NCBI GenBank assembly: GCA_937874185.1
Contig: CALNAK010000022.1
Span: forward strand, 1 to 64,000
Direction: 5' to 3'
Length of the DNA: 64,000 nt
Source of the DNA: an uncultured Lactobacillus sp.
Lineage (GTDB): Bacteria > Bacillota > Bacilli > Lactobacillales > Lactobacillaceae
Positions 17,590 to 26,640 of the stretch are shown here, in pieces (positions within the stretch are counted from its first letter, which is position 1; the number at the start of each line of letters is the position of its first letter). The notes under the pieces were generated by a model, which did not search any database, had not been told where the DNA came from, and saw nothing but the letters and a program-made list of their open reading frames with translations. The position numbers and the translations under genes were made by a program.

Positions 17590-18012
17590 TCACTTTTTTA
17601 ATTTTTGAGGGATTTTTTTAAGTGCGTGCACAAAGCTGCGGCGTTCCAAGGTTCCTAAAGTCGATAGGATCTTTTGGTCGTTTTCATCCATAAATTTATC
17701 GACAGTGTCTTGAATCTCTTTGGATTTATCGGAAAGAATGATTCGTTTCAAACGTGAATCATTTTTTGAACTACGACGAATGACTAAATCATCCTTTTCC
17801 ATAGTCTTCAAAATATTGGTTGTGGTCGAACGTCGAATGTTAAATTCCTGTTCGATATCCTTTTGATAAACATTATCCTTATTTGTATTAGCTAGGTAAT
17901 GAATTATCTGGACTTGTGTGCCAGTTAAACCATATTTACCGGCAAATGTGTTGATACCACGAGAAATTTCATTAGACGCTATTTTGATCAGGTGAGCCAC
18001 ATCACTCGACAT
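17590..18012 (-). CDS. MarR-family transcriptional regulator
   Basis: 140-residue winged-helix dimer: N-terminal helix, GLTGTQVQIIHYLAN, recognition region QEFNIRRSTTTNILKTMEKDDLV, a beta wing with RSSKNDSRLKRI and a C-terminal dimer helix. It heads a two-gene unit with the nucleoside hydrolase and has a GGAGG site. Ligand unknown. A TGTTA-N11-TAACA palindrome lies 23 bases before the start and could be its own operator. Confidence 0.9.
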   Translation of the reverse strand: MSSDVAHLIKIASNEISRGINTFAGKYGLTGTQVQIIHYLANTNKDNVYQKDIEQEFNIRRSTTTNILKTMEKDDLVIRRSSKNDSRLKRIILSDKSKEIQDTVDKFMDENDQKILSTLGTLERRSFVHALKKIPQKLKK

Positions 18013-18034
18013 AAAATCCTCCCTAAATCTTGAT

Positions 18035-18055
18035 TGTTACCAAGTAATTATAACA
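18035..18055. promoter_or_regulatory. Possible operator of the marR unit
   Basis: TGTTA, 11 bases, TAACA, just upstream of the marR-type gene. MarR proteins usually bind such palindromes in their own promoters. Inference only. Confidence 0.35.
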
Positions 18056-18241
18056 TTTCAAATTTTTGTTAGTTGGGCTTAGTGTTGATTGCAAGTTGTC
18101 ATTTATCAGAGATATAAGTTCTATAATATATATAATTTTGATAATTTATAATTATTGGCCAAGTGTGAGAAACATTCTTTGTATTAATTTCAAAACTCTC
18201 CTATATTGGACTATGGAAACTATAAACAGGGGGAAAAATAA

Positions 18242-18886
18242 ATGTCTAAAGTTTTGATTTTAGGTGCTAACGGTAAGATTGCTCGTTTAGCAGAACATAT
18301 TTTTGTTGATACAACCGAAACAGATTTAAAATTATATTTAAGAGATGCAAATCGTTTAAGTGATTTCGTTGATTCACATAATTTAACAGAAGCCATCGAA
18401 GGTGATGCAACTGACGTTCAAAATTTGATTGAATCAATGAAAGATGTTGATATGGTTTATGCCAATTTAGCTGGTAACAACATTGAAGATGAAGCCAAGG
18501 CTGTTGTTGAAGCAATGCATGCTGAAAATAAGACACGTCTAGTTTGGATTTCAACTTTGGGTATTTATAATGAAGTACCTGGTAAATTTGGCGAGTGGAA
18601 CAACAAGACTTTGGGTGACTATATTACTCGTTACGCTGCTGCAGCTAAAGTGATTGAGGATTCAGATCTTGATTACACAATCATTCGTCCAGCTTGGTTG
18701 ACTGATAAAGCAGAAGTTGATTATGAAGTTACTCAAAAGGATCAAGCCTTTAAGGGAACGGAAGTTTCAAGAAGATCAATTGCCCAAATTGTAGTTGATA
18801 TTGCGCAAGATCCCGATAAATACAAACGTGAATCAATTGGTGTTAATAAACCTAATACTGATGGGGATAAACCTGCTTGGTACTAG
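18242..18886 (+). CDS. NAD(P)-binding SDR-family oxidoreductase
   Basis: Atypical short-chain dehydrogenase (SDR_a5/NmrA-like). Dinucleotide motif LGANGKIARLAEH at 7-19, DATDVQNL and VYANLAGN strands, and a YxxxK-like stretch replaced by YITRYAAAAKVIEDS, with the IIRPAWLTD motif common in this group. 214 residues. GGGGG precedes the ATG. Substrate unknown; relatives are induced by stress or act on flavin or quinone-like substrates. It forms a single-gene unit divergent from the marR unit. Confidence 0.85.
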   Translation: MSKVLILGANGKIARLAEHIFVDTTETDLKLYLRDANRLSDFVDSHNLTEAIEGDATDVQNLIESMKDVDMVYANLAGNNIEDEAKAVVEAMHAENKTRLVWISTLGIYNEVPGKFGEWNNKTLGDYITRYAAAAKVIEDSDLDYTIIRPAWLTDKAEVDYEVTQKDQAFKGTEVSRRSIAQIVVDIAQDPDKYKRESIGVNKPNTDGDKPAWY

Positions 18887-18909
18887 ACTGAGCGTTAAAA
18901 TAAAAGAGA

Positions 18910-19024
18910 GTGGAAAATAACATGGTCAGCTCTCGAGCATCAAGGCGAATAGGGAGTAGTAATCGTTTTTTTGATTACTACTCCCTATTCGTTTTTGAGC
19001 GGAAAGAGCTATGTTATGTTCCAC
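18910..19024. repeat. Very long hairpin between convergent genes
   Basis: A 19-bp perfect stem (CGAATAGGGAGTAGTAATC and complement) around an eight-base T-rich loop, enclosed by an outer arm GTGGAAAATAACATGG... pairing with ...ATGTTATGTTCCAC. It may work as a bidirectional terminator but is far longer than needed. Not clearly a member of either repeat family. Confidence 0.65.
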
Positions 19025-19078
19025 GTTTATGCCGCAAGTTTAAGGAACAAATTAGTTATATCATAGACTCTTTATTTT

Positions 19079-21010
19079 TTATCCAATAGAATTTTGAATT
19101 GTCCAAGTCAAAGAAGTCGTATAAGATCCTTGTGGCAAATTAGAACTATTCAAGTGCAATAGTAAACCACTATTGCGATCCCACTTAATTGAAGTTAACG
19201 CTTGACCATCTTCTGAGGATTCCAGTAAGACTTTATCCTTGATTGACTTAGGCGATTGGCCTTTCTCGTAATACATTAATTGACCATCAATCTTATTTTT
19301 CAGGTTACCCAAAGGTGCCGATTCTTTAAGATAAACATATAAGTGAGACTTTCGAGATCGTTTGTCATCAAAAGTGGCAATATTATTCGGTGCATTGGTT
19401 GCTGAAGTACGATAGTCTAAAACATTTTTCCGAGCAGGTATTATCGGTTCAAATTGAATGTTCTTAATATAAGGAGTAAATTCATCGCTAATTTTATGGT
19501 AAAAATTGATCGTATTTGGATGCGGTCCGGACGTTTGATAATTTTTACCTTGATTAAATGGACTAATATTAGCCACCCCATCAAAAGATGGCGTTGTGAC
19601 AAGACTCGTTCCATCTTCAATGTTGCCAATTTTGGTGGTTATTTCAATAGATAATTTTTCATCAACATTAAATTGCTTTAATTTTATGCTGAGATGTTGT
19701 TTCTTTTTTATTGAATCAGGTTTTAATATGTATTGGTCAGAACTAATTTCTTTACCATTAATTGTTACTTTACTTACTTTAGCGCCTATCGGAATATCAA
19801 GGTTTGCACTCGCTTTACTAAAAGCTTGATAACCATGGTTAGCCAGTAAAATATTGTATAAAATTTCATCATCTTGTTTCACATCGTTTACTGTATTAAT
19901 TGTATTATTATTACTCTGTGAATCACTAACATTGGTAATTGAATTATCAATCGATACTTTCGGATTATACGGTACAATCACATTAAGATTTGCTTTATTA
20001 GTTATATATGAATTGGAATGATTTTTGCCTAAGCTTATTATTGCATAATAGCTTTCTCCGTTATGATTTCTCATAGCATGTTCTATTTCGTATATATAGG
20101 GATTTTTGGGGGTGGGCATATGTATCCCATGTGGATTCTTAGGGGTTACTTGAACCCAATCAATTGTAATATTAGGATCTAGCTTTTCTTTATAGAGAGG
20201 AATTAATGGGAAAGTGGCATCGTCACCCTCTCGAATATTTTGATCTATCAATCCGCCACCAATTTCAAGTTTTTTGGATGCTGTTATAGTATTGGAATTG
20301 CCATTATCAACCGTTGCAATTATTGTAACTGTACCCGATTGTTTTTTTGAGTTGGCTGTTATTTCACCACTATTGGCATCGATTGTAGCCAAACTTTTAT
20401 TGCTGGTACGCCATGTTACAGGATGAGTACTACTAGCAGCATCAAATTTAATATGAGCAAAAGTCTTTCCTAAGTAATCCGAGTTAGGAGCATTCAACAA
20501 ATATCCTCTGTCAAAACTTACTGTGGCCGACTTAGCAGGCTCACCAACATCAATAGACACGACATCAGAGTAAAAATCAGATGTTCTGTTATTAGTGTCA
20601 GGATACCAATAAAAGTAATGTTCCAATTGGAATCGATAATTCCCAAAGTTACTCATCTTTTTCTTTAATTCAGGTGAATTTTCACTTACACTAACTGTGT
20701 TCCAAGCACCATTATCAATCGATTCATACCACACATAGTTACTTTTCAATCCACGGTATAAATAATTGTTAGCTAAGTGGAAAGAAGCATTTAGATCAAT
20801 CTCATCACCTTTTTTCAAAGGATTTTCTTTACCTTTATTATAAGGTTGTGAAGTAAACCCTCCTCTAATATGGGGAATATATGGTCCCGACGGCTGGCTA
20901 GCCCACGGCGTATCAGCCAAAGTTATCATCTCTTGTGACTCAAAAGCAAATAATGCCATCAAAATTATTAATGGCAAAATAAGAATCTTTCTTTTACTAT
21001 AACCACGCAT
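19079..21010 (-). CDS. Secreted WxL-like surface protein with Ig-like domain
   Basis: Signal peptide at 1-32 (hydrophobic ILILPLIILMALFAF, cleavage near LADTPWA). A middle segment (about 165-245) reads SVSFD-like strands, WRTSNKSLATID, GEITANSKKQSGTVTI, the pattern of a bacterial Ig-like BIG_2 domain. The end resembles a WxL domain: SIKWDRNSGLLLHL and SYTTSLTWTIQNS match its last strand, but the first motif reads LGNL rather than WxL. 643 residues; no LPxTG. Function presumably adhesion to the wall or to ligands. A GGGGGA site precedes the ATG. The exact family is uncertain. Confidence 0.7.
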   Translation of the reverse strand: MRGYSKRKILILPLIILMALFAFESQEMITLADTPWASQPSGPYIPHIRGGFTSQPYNKGKENPLKKGDEIDLNASFHLANNYLYRGLKSNYVWYESIDNGAWNTVSVSENSPELKKKMSNFGNYRFQLEHYFYWYPDTNNRTSDFYSDVVSIDVGEPAKSATVSFDRGYLLNAPNSDYLGKTFAHIKFDAASSTHPVTWRTSNKSLATIDANSGEITANSKKQSGTVTIIATVDNGNSNTITASKKLEIGGGLIDQNIREGDDATFPLIPLYKEKLDPNITIDWVQVTPKNPHGIHMPTPKNPYIYEIEHAMRNHNGESYYAIISLGKNHSNSYITNKANLNVIVPYNPKVSIDNSITNVSDSQSNNNTINTVNDVKQDDEILYNILLANHGYQAFSKASANLDIPIGAKVSKVTINGKEISSDQYILKPDSIKKKQHLSIKLKQFNVDEKLSIEITTKIGNIEDGTSLVTTPSFDGVANISPFNQGKNYQTSGPHPNTINFYHKISDEFTPYIKNIQFEPIIPARKNVLDYRTSATNAPNNIATFDDKRSRKSHLYVYLKESAPLGNLKNKIDGQLMYYEKGQSPKSIKDKVLLESSEDGQALTSIKWDRNSGLLLHLNSSNLPQGSYTTSLTWTIQNSIG

Positions 21011-21320
21011 AACATAATCCCCCGATTGTTATTAACGACTACAGTATATACAGTAAAATCATTTTATTATAGTTAAAAAAGACATTTTATATTTTTATTT
21101 TTTGATATTTAATACAACGAAATTTATATTAAATTGTCAATTTCAATTATGATATGACAGGGTGGAATTTCAGAAAGAACTCTTTTCAATTTACTGATAT
21201 TTTACAATCTAGGATAAGCAAATAATGATATTCCTTGAATGGACTATACCAGGCGTGATATAGTTTCCTTGTAATCGGTTGCAAAAATCGAAGTAAGGTA
21301 AATTGAGGAGAATATAAATA
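21011..21320. promoter_or_regulatory. Divergent promoter region with 22-bp palindromic operator
   Basis: 310 bases of A+T-rich DNA between divergent genes. At 21243-21264 lies a perfect interrupted palindrome ACTATANCA-N4-TGNTATAGT, about 57 bases before the plus-strand gene. Its form fits a GntR- or LacI-type repressor site, but no such regulator gene adjoins it. Confidence 0.5.
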
Positions 21321-22250
21321 ATGGTTAAACGATTAATTAGTGCGGATTCCAGTGAAATGCTTGCTATGGACGGTGCTGAGTTAAAACAAAGTATCAAAGC
21401 CAGTGAGGGTCGGGTTGTTTTAAGTGAAAATGTTGTTGTTGAAGAACCAAGTGATGGCATCACGACATCTGAAGTTGCTGCAGCTTTTGGTGCTGATATG
21501 ATTTTGCTCAACGGATTGGATGTTTTGAACCCAATTATTTTAGGACTTTACAAAGGTGAAGAAACTAGTCGAACTGCAAAGGCTCATCACGATGGAGAAA
21601 GTATCCATCGTCTACAAAAATTAGTTGGTCGTCCTATTGGAGTTAACCTTGAACCAGTTGATCCTAATGCTAAGATGTCAGAAGACCGTTTGGTAATTCC
21701 CGAGGGCCGTATGGCTAGTGAAAAAACAATGAAGGAAGCTGAAAAATTAGGCTTTAATTTTGTTGTTTTAACTGGTAATCCTGGTACTGGTGTTACCAAT
21801 GCTCAAATTGCAGCCAACATTAAAGTTGCTAAGAAAAATTTCTCTGGTTTAGTGATTGCTGGAAAGATGCATGGTGCCGGAGTTGATGAACCAGTTGTCA
21901 GTGAAGAATCTGTTAATGATTTCTTGGAAGCCGGAGCTGATGTGATTTTAGTACCAGCTGTTGGAACTGTTCCTGGATTTGATGATGATGAATTAAAAGT
22001 CGTTGTTAAATTAGCACATGCCAAGGGCGCTTTGGTTATGAGTACAATTGGTACTAGTCAAGAAGGATCAGGTAGCAGTTATATTGAAAATATTGCCATT
22101 AGAAATAAAATTGATGGTGTAGATATTCAACATATCGGTGATGCCGCATGGGGAATTCAATCACCATTTGAAAATATCTTTGCCTTGAGTAAAGCAATCC
22201 GTGGTCAACGTCACGCTATAACGCGTATGGCACGTTCAATTAATCGTTAA
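21321..22250 (+). CDS. PEP mutase-like TIM-barrel protein (DUF7916 type)
   Basis: 309-residue predicted TIM barrel with strand-end motifs VVLSENVVVEEP, AFGADMILLNGLD, RPIGVNLEPVDP, NFVVLTGNPGTGVTNAQI, GLVIAGKMHGAGV and GADVILVPAVGTVPG. This is a family often labelled haloacid dehalogenase-like or PEP phosphonomutase-like, though the haloacid dehalogenase motif DxDxT is absent. Reaction unknown; glycine-rich loops and conserved acids suggest a phosphate-bearing sugar or keto substrate. A TTGAGGAG site precedes ATG. It is followed by a hairpin-rich stretch with a terminator. Confidence 0.7.
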   Translation: MVKRLISADSSEMLAMDGAELKQSIKASEGRVVLSENVVVEEPSDGITTSEVAAAFGADMILLNGLDVLNPIILGLYKGEETSRTAKAHHDGESIHRLQKLVGRPIGVNLEPVDPNAKMSEDRLVIPEGRMASEKTMKEAEKLGFNFVVLTGNPGTGVTNAQIAANIKVAKKNFSGLVIAGKMHGAGVDEPVVSEESVNDFLEAGADVILVPAVGTVPGFDDDELKVVVKLAHAKGALVMSTIGTSQEGSGSSYIENIAIRNKIDGVDIQHIGDAAWGIQSPFENIFALSKAIRGQRHAITRMARSINR

Positions 22251-22269
22251 AATATTGCAAAATAATAAA

Positions 22270-22398
22270 ATGGGGTGTATTACATAAGTGGAGATGTTCT
22301 GCATCTCAGTGGACTTCGAGTCCGTGTGCGCTTAGCGTACTTTGTCTTGTTAAATCAAGACCTAAAAGCAGCTTTCCTTTTTGGATTGCTGCTTTTTT
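22270..22398 (+). ncRNA. Candidate structured small RNA with terminator
   Basis: Four perfect hairpins in a row, GAGATG/CATCTC, GGACT/AGTCC (loop TCG), GTGCGC/GCGTAC and GTCTTG/CAAGAC, then a strong terminator (AAAAGCAGC/GCTGCTTTT with T run). GTGGA occurs before the first and second hairpins. It follows the preceding gene by 20 bases and precedes a metallophosphoesterase gene. Either a small RNA, a 3' UTR or a leader; no known riboswitch signature recognised. Confidence 0.5.
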
Positions 22399-22482
22399 AT
22401 TTCCATACAAAAAATATATAACTCTTTGATAAATTATTATTTCGGGTTTAGTGAATTTATTTTATCGAATGGGAGATTAATA

Positions 22483-23346
22483 ATGGCGTTATATGTTGAT
22501 ACTGGCAAGCCATTTCGGATTTGTCAGTTAACGGATATTCATTTGGGCGGATATCCATTGGGTGTAGAAGATCAAAAGACTTTATCAGGATTACGTCAGA
22601 TTTTTTCAGAAAATAATTTTGATTTAATTATGATTACGGGAGATTTGATTTTAGGGAAAGAAAATAATGAGCCACTAGAATCCCTCAGGGAACTCTATGA
22701 CCTACTAAATGAGTTTGAAATTCCAGTTGCCATAACGTATGGAAACAATGATACTGACGGGATTTATAGTCGAAAATGTTTGCGGGATTTTGAACAAAAT
22801 CTAATTAATTTGGTGCCACATAATAATTCGTTTTTAGTTGACGATAAGGAAAATTATACGTTAGAGGTATTTGATAGGAAGACGGATAAATTGGTCAACG
22901 TTTTGTACATTTGGGATGGTGGTGACTATTCTCAATATGCGGAAATCAGCCGTTATGCTGTAATTGATCGTCATCAAATTAACTGGTATGTCAAAACTAC
23001 CAAGAATTATTTTAGAAGGACTTTTGATTTAGGATTTATGCATATTCCTTTGCCAGAATACAAAGAGATTGATAAAAGTAAAGTGGATGGTATCTATCAG
23101 GATGAAGTCCATTGTGCTGGTATCAATTCAGGATTATTTTATGAATTATTAAACATAGGTAGAGTTAAGGCTATTTTTGTGGGGCATGATCACAATAATA
23201 ATTTTTCGGCTGATTTTTCAGGAATTGGCCTAAATTATGGTAATGTCACGGGGTATAACGCAAAGAGTAAAGTTAATTGTGGAGTTTCAGAAATAAGTTT
23301 ATATAAGGATCATGTGATAAAAAAAGTTATAAAGTTCAATAATTAG
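22483..23346 (+). CDS. Calcineurin-like metallophosphoesterase
   Basis: 287 residues from ATG 22483, chosen because GGGAGA lies eight bases before it and the product begins ahead of the first metal motif; the open frame extends upstream through the terminator but cannot be coding there. Metal motifs in order: LTDIHLGG (DxH), MITGDLIL (GDxx), GNNDTDG (GNxD/E), and FVGHDHNNNF (GHxH). This places it with purple-acid-phosphatase-like cytosolic phosphoesterases of the YkuE/Ymdb-like broad superfamily. Substrate unknown; no signal peptide. Confidence 0.85.
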   Translation: MALYVDTGKPFRICQLTDIHLGGYPLGVEDQKTLSGLRQIFSENNFDLIMITGDLILGKENNEPLESLRELYDLLNEFEIPVAITYGNNDTDGIYSRKCLRDFEQNLINLVPHNNSFLVDDKENYTLEVFDRKTDKLVNVLYIWDGGDYSQYAEISRYAVIDRHQINWYVKTTKNYFRRTFDLGFMHIPLPEYKEIDKSKVDGIYQDEVHCAGINSGLFYELLNIGRVKAIFVGHDHNNNFSADFSGIGLNYGNVTGYNAKSKVNCGVSEISLYKDHVIKKVIKFNN

Positions 23347-23510
23347 TACGCTTACAGAAGAATACTAATATCAATCTAATGGAAACGCTTAATTAATTTC
23401 TCGCTGGTTTCAGAGTCAGTGAAAGCTATAAAAATATTTCAGAAAGCACTTACCAAAAATCCTTTTTTCTGGTATATTAATCCACTGTTGTGAACAAACG
23501 GAGGTAATTT

Positions 23511-24974
23511 ATGAGTAAAGCTCAACGAATTAATATAAAACCTCTTCACCCCTTATTATCATTGATGGGTGTTCTTATTGGTGGATTCGTTGGTATGTTC
23601 AGTGAAACTTCATTGAACATTGCCCTTCCATCTATTATGAAAGCTTTTAATATTGAAACTGGTACAGCACAATGGTTAGTTACAGGATATATGCTTGTTA
23701 TTGCTATTGTTTTACCATTATCAAGTTTACTAACAAAACATTTCTCAACTAGGGGACTAGTAAGGTTTGCTTTGCTTGATTTTATTGTCGGGTCGATTAT
23801 TGCAGCATTCGCAATGTCTTTCCCAATGTTGTTAGTAGGTAGAATGATTCAAGGTATCGCAACCGGTATTATTTTGCCATTGATGTTCTCAATTGCTATG
23901 AGAATTTTTCCACCCAACAAATTAGGTGCTGCACTTGGTATGGCTGCTTTAGTCATCATGTTTGCGCCCGCTATAGGACCTACTATTTCAGGTATTATTC
24001 TAGGTGCTCTTTCATGGAGATATATTTTTGGGTCATTTATAATTTTCTTGTTAATTGCTTTAATAATTATGGAAAAGAATTTAACTAATGTGTTCGAAGT
24101 TACTAAACCTAAGATTGATTGGCTAGCTATTATATTATCGACTATCAGTTTTGGCTTGATTGTCTTCGGAGTTAGTTTCTTAAGTAAGAATATAACTATT
24201 GCACTTATTTCATTGGTTGTAGGATTAATTGTCTTGGTTCTTTATATTAGACAACAATTACATGCCGACGTTCCTACATTGGATTTTTCAGTTTTAAGTA
24301 ATTCAGAATTTGTTACAGGATCAGTTTTGGTAATGATAAACTTTGGAATTACATTGTCAGCTATGTATTTGTTGCCAATGTATCTTCAAAATGGTTTAGG
24401 TGTAGCGGTTGCCCTTACAGGTGCTGTTATGTTACCTGGTGGTGTCGTTAATGCTTTGGTATCATTTGGTGCTGGTCGTGCCTATGATAAAATTGGTGCC
24501 AAATTAATGTCACGTTTAGGATTCTTGATTTCAATTATCGGTTCAGCAATGTTTTTATTTAGTAATTCAAGCAGTTCATTAGGCTACATTATTGCTGCCC
24601 ATATTGTGCTTATGATTGGTGTGCCATTAGCTATGTCACCTTCTCAAACATATGGTTTGAATTCACTAGATGCTTATCAGTCAGCTGATGGTTCAGCTAT
24701 TATCAATACTTTCCAACAAGTTATTGGTGCTGTTGCCACTGGTATCGCTACAATTTTATTGAGTACAGGTCAACAAAATTATTTTGCAAATGGTGGACAT
24801 TCCGCAAAAATTGCGTTCACAAATGGTGCTCATTATGGATTCATGTTTACATTGATTTTAGCTGTCTTTGGTTTCATCTTGGCATTCCGTGTTCACAATA
24901 AGAGCAAGGAAACTGTTGAAGCAAAAGAAACAGAAGATACAACTAGTAACGCAAAAGATACAGTAACAGAATAA
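23511..24974 (+). CDS. MFS multidrug exporter, DHA2 (EmrB/QacA) family
   Basis: Fourteen-helix drug:proton antiporter of 487 residues. N-terminal half carries LNIALPSIMKAFNI, the WLVTGYMLV helix and the motif C-like GPTISGIILGALSWRYIF that mark exporters of this family. C-terminal tail is charged (KSKETVEAKETEDTT). GGAGG precedes ATG and a TATATT box lies 35 bases upstream. Related to the minus-strand transporter at 28.3-29.6 kb, but the two are not adjacent duplicates. No local regulator. Substrate cannot be predicted. Confidence 0.92.
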   Translation: MSKAQRINIKPLHPLLSLMGVLIGGFVGMFSETSLNIALPSIMKAFNIETGTAQWLVTGYMLVIAIVLPLSSLLTKHFSTRGLVRFALLDFIVGSIIAAFAMSFPMLLVGRMIQGIATGIILPLMFSIAMRIFPPNKLGAALGMAALVIMFAPAIGPTISGIILGALSWRYIFGSFIIFLLIALIIMEKNLTNVFEVTKPKIDWLAIILSTISFGLIVFGVSFLSKNITIALISLVVGLIVLVLYIRQQLHADVPTLDFSVLSNSEFVTGSVLVMINFGITLSAMYLLPMYLQNGLGVAVALTGAVMLPGGVVNALVSFGAGRAYDKIGAKLMSRLGFLISIIGSAMFLFSNSSSSLGYIIAAHIVLMIGVPLAMSPSQTYGLNSLDAYQSADGSAIINTFQQVIGAVATGIATILLSTGQQNYFANGGHSAKIAFTNGAHYGFMFTLILAVFGFILAFRVHNKSKETVEAKETEDTTSNAKDTVTE

Positions 24975-25001
24975 ATTAATCGCAAAAAAACAATTGATAC
25001 G

Positions 25002-25040
25002 AAAAAAGCTAACCAAACTGGTAATTTGGTGGCTTTTTTT
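25002..25040 (+). terminator. Terminator after the MFS gene
   Basis: AAAAAAGCTAACCAAA and TTTGGTGGCTTTTTTT form an imperfect stem with a five-base loop and T run. Confidence 0.75.
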
Positions 25041-25084
25041 ATTTTCATGATAAAATAGTAAAAATGACTTTGGAGGATTTGCTT

Positions 25085-26320
25085 ATGACTTTATCTAACT
25101 TTGAAAAATCTTTGGACAAGTATGCTGAATTAATTGTAAATAAAGGCGCCAATGTTCAATCTGGTCAAACAATCATCTTGTATATAGCAATTGATCAAGC
25201 CAAATTGGCTCATAAAATTGTAAAAGCTGCTTATGATCATGGTGCAAATGAGGTTGTTGTCGAATGGCAAGATATCTTTAGTCAAAAAGAGTTTTTGAAT
25301 CATACAAGTGAAGAACGTCTATCCAATCCACCAAAGTATGTTGCTAAGCAAGCTGATGAATTGATGACAAAACATGCTACAAGGATTTCTGTAATGTCAG
25401 GTGCACCAGATGCATTGAAAGATGTTGATGCAAAACGTTTAGCAATTTATCAAGGTGCGATGGGTAAAGCTAAAACTTCCATTAGAAAGGCAACTTCAAA
25501 TAATGATATTAGTTGGTTAGTGGTTGCTGCAGCTGATCCAGAGTGGGCAGTCCAAGTTTTCCCTGAATTAACTACTGAGCAGGCCACAGACAAACTTTGG
25601 GAAGAAATCTTTAAAACTACACGAGTTGATCAAGATGACCCCGAAAGGGCTTGGGATGACCAAATTAAGCTTCTTTCAACAAAGTCAGATTGGTTGAATC
25701 AACAACAATTCAAGGAATTAAAATATAAATCAGCTAGGACTGATATAACGATTGGCCTACCTAAGAATCATCGCTGGGAAGCCGCTGGTAGTACTGATTT
25801 AGCTGGTAATTTCTTTATTCCAAATATGCCGACTGAGGAAGTTTTCACAGCTCCAGATATTAATAATATCAATGGTAAAATCAGTTCAACTTTGCCACTA
25901 AGTTATGCTGGAACTTTGATTGAGGGGATTCAATTAACTTTTAAAGATGGTAAAATTGTAAATGCTATCGCTAAAAAAGGCGAAGATGTTTTACAACATT
26001 TGATTGAAACTGATGAAGGTACACATTCATTAGGTGAAGTTTCATTGGTTCCACAAAAGTCACCGATTGCCGAATCGGGCATTATTTTCTTAAATACATT
26101 GTTTGACGAGAACGCATCAGATCACATCGCGATTGGTGCGTCATATCCGTTCAATGTTGAAGGTGGAACTAAGATGTCTGAAAAAGAATTATTGAAACAT
26201 GGATTGAATATTTCACAGGCACACGTGGATTTCATGGTTGGCTCAAGTGATATGGATATTGATGGAGTAACCTTTGACGGTCAAAAACTTCCTATTATGC
26301 GTAATGGAAATTGGATATAA
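25085..26320 (+). CDS. pepS: Aminopeptidase PepS (M29 family)
   Basis: Cytosolic metalloaminopeptidase of family M29, which removes N-terminal residues (PepS prefers Arg and aromatic ones). The ATG at 25085 is chosen because TTGGAGG lies seven bases before it; 411 residues is exactly the family size. Family motifs: EWQD(I) near 68, GLPKNHRWEAAGSTDLAGNFFIPNMPTEEVFTAPD region (metal Glu), GEVSLVP, LFDENASDHIAIG (metal His/Glu) and the closing VDFMVGSSDMDIDG. Single-gene unit with terminator upstream; provides amino acids from peptides. Confidence 0.93.
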   Translation: MTLSNFEKSLDKYAELIVNKGANVQSGQTIILYIAIDQAKLAHKIVKAAYDHGANEVVVEWQDIFSQKEFLNHTSEERLSNPPKYVAKQADELMTKHATRISVMSGAPDALKDVDAKRLAIYQGAMGKAKTSIRKATSNNDISWLVVAAADPEWAVQVFPELTTEQATDKLWEEIFKTTRVDQDDPERAWDDQIKLLSTKSDWLNQQQFKELKYKSARTDITIGLPKNHRWEAAGSTDLAGNFFIPNMPTEEVFTAPDINNINGKISSTLPLSYAGTLIEGIQLTFKDGKIVNAIAKKGEDVLQHLIETDEGTHSLGEVSLVPQKSPIAESGIIFLNTLFDENASDHIAIGASYPFNVEGGTKMSEKELLKHGLNISQAHVDFMVGSSDMDIDGVTFDGQKLPIMRNGNWI

Positions 26321-26407
26321 AAAATGGTTGAAAAATATGTTCATATCCTTTACAATAATAGGGTTAATAAAATAAGTTAAGTTGTAACGGGAAGGAGGGT
26401 TTTTTAG

Positions 26408-26542
26408 ATGTCACAAAATACACATAAAGGTATGACTGGCCACCGCCGTCCTGTAAACCAAAAAAATGGTGCCGAAAAACGTGCTAACACACAAACTGTT
26501 CTAGACTTTTTAAAGAGTCGCGACGCTAAAGAATCTAAATAA
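26408..26542 (+). CDS. Small basic protein of 44 residues, unknown
   Basis: Clear small gene: GGAAGGAGGG lies eight bases before ATG, the frame has 44 codons and a terminator follows. The product starts MSQNTHKGMTGHRRPVN, is rich in Lys, Arg, His and Asn, and ends in a short helix (TVLDFLKSRDAKESK). No hydrophobic segment, no cysteines, so likely cytosolic, possibly nucleic-acid or ribosome associated; that is a guess. I do not recognise the family. Confidence 0.75.
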   Translation: MSQNTHKGMTGHRRPVNQKNGAEKRANTQTVLDFLKSRDAKESK

Positions 26543-26561
26543 TTTAGATTTTAAATAATGT

Positions 26562-26592
26562 CTAATCACTTAACTGTGATTAGGCTTTTTTA
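26562..26592 (+). terminator. Terminator of the small gene
   Basis: CTAATCAC pairs with GTGATTAG, six-base loop, then CTTTTTT. Confidence 0.85.
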
Positions 26593-26600
26593 TGAATATA

Positions 26601-26639
26601 AAAAAGTATCCAGTCAAAATAATTGGCTGGATACTTTTT
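26601..26639 (-). terminator. Bidirectional terminator of the GGDEF gene
   Basis: AAAAAGTATCCAG-TC and GGCTGGATACTTTTT; ends two bases before the stop codon of the minus-strand gene. Confidence 0.85.
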
Positions 26640-26640
26640 G

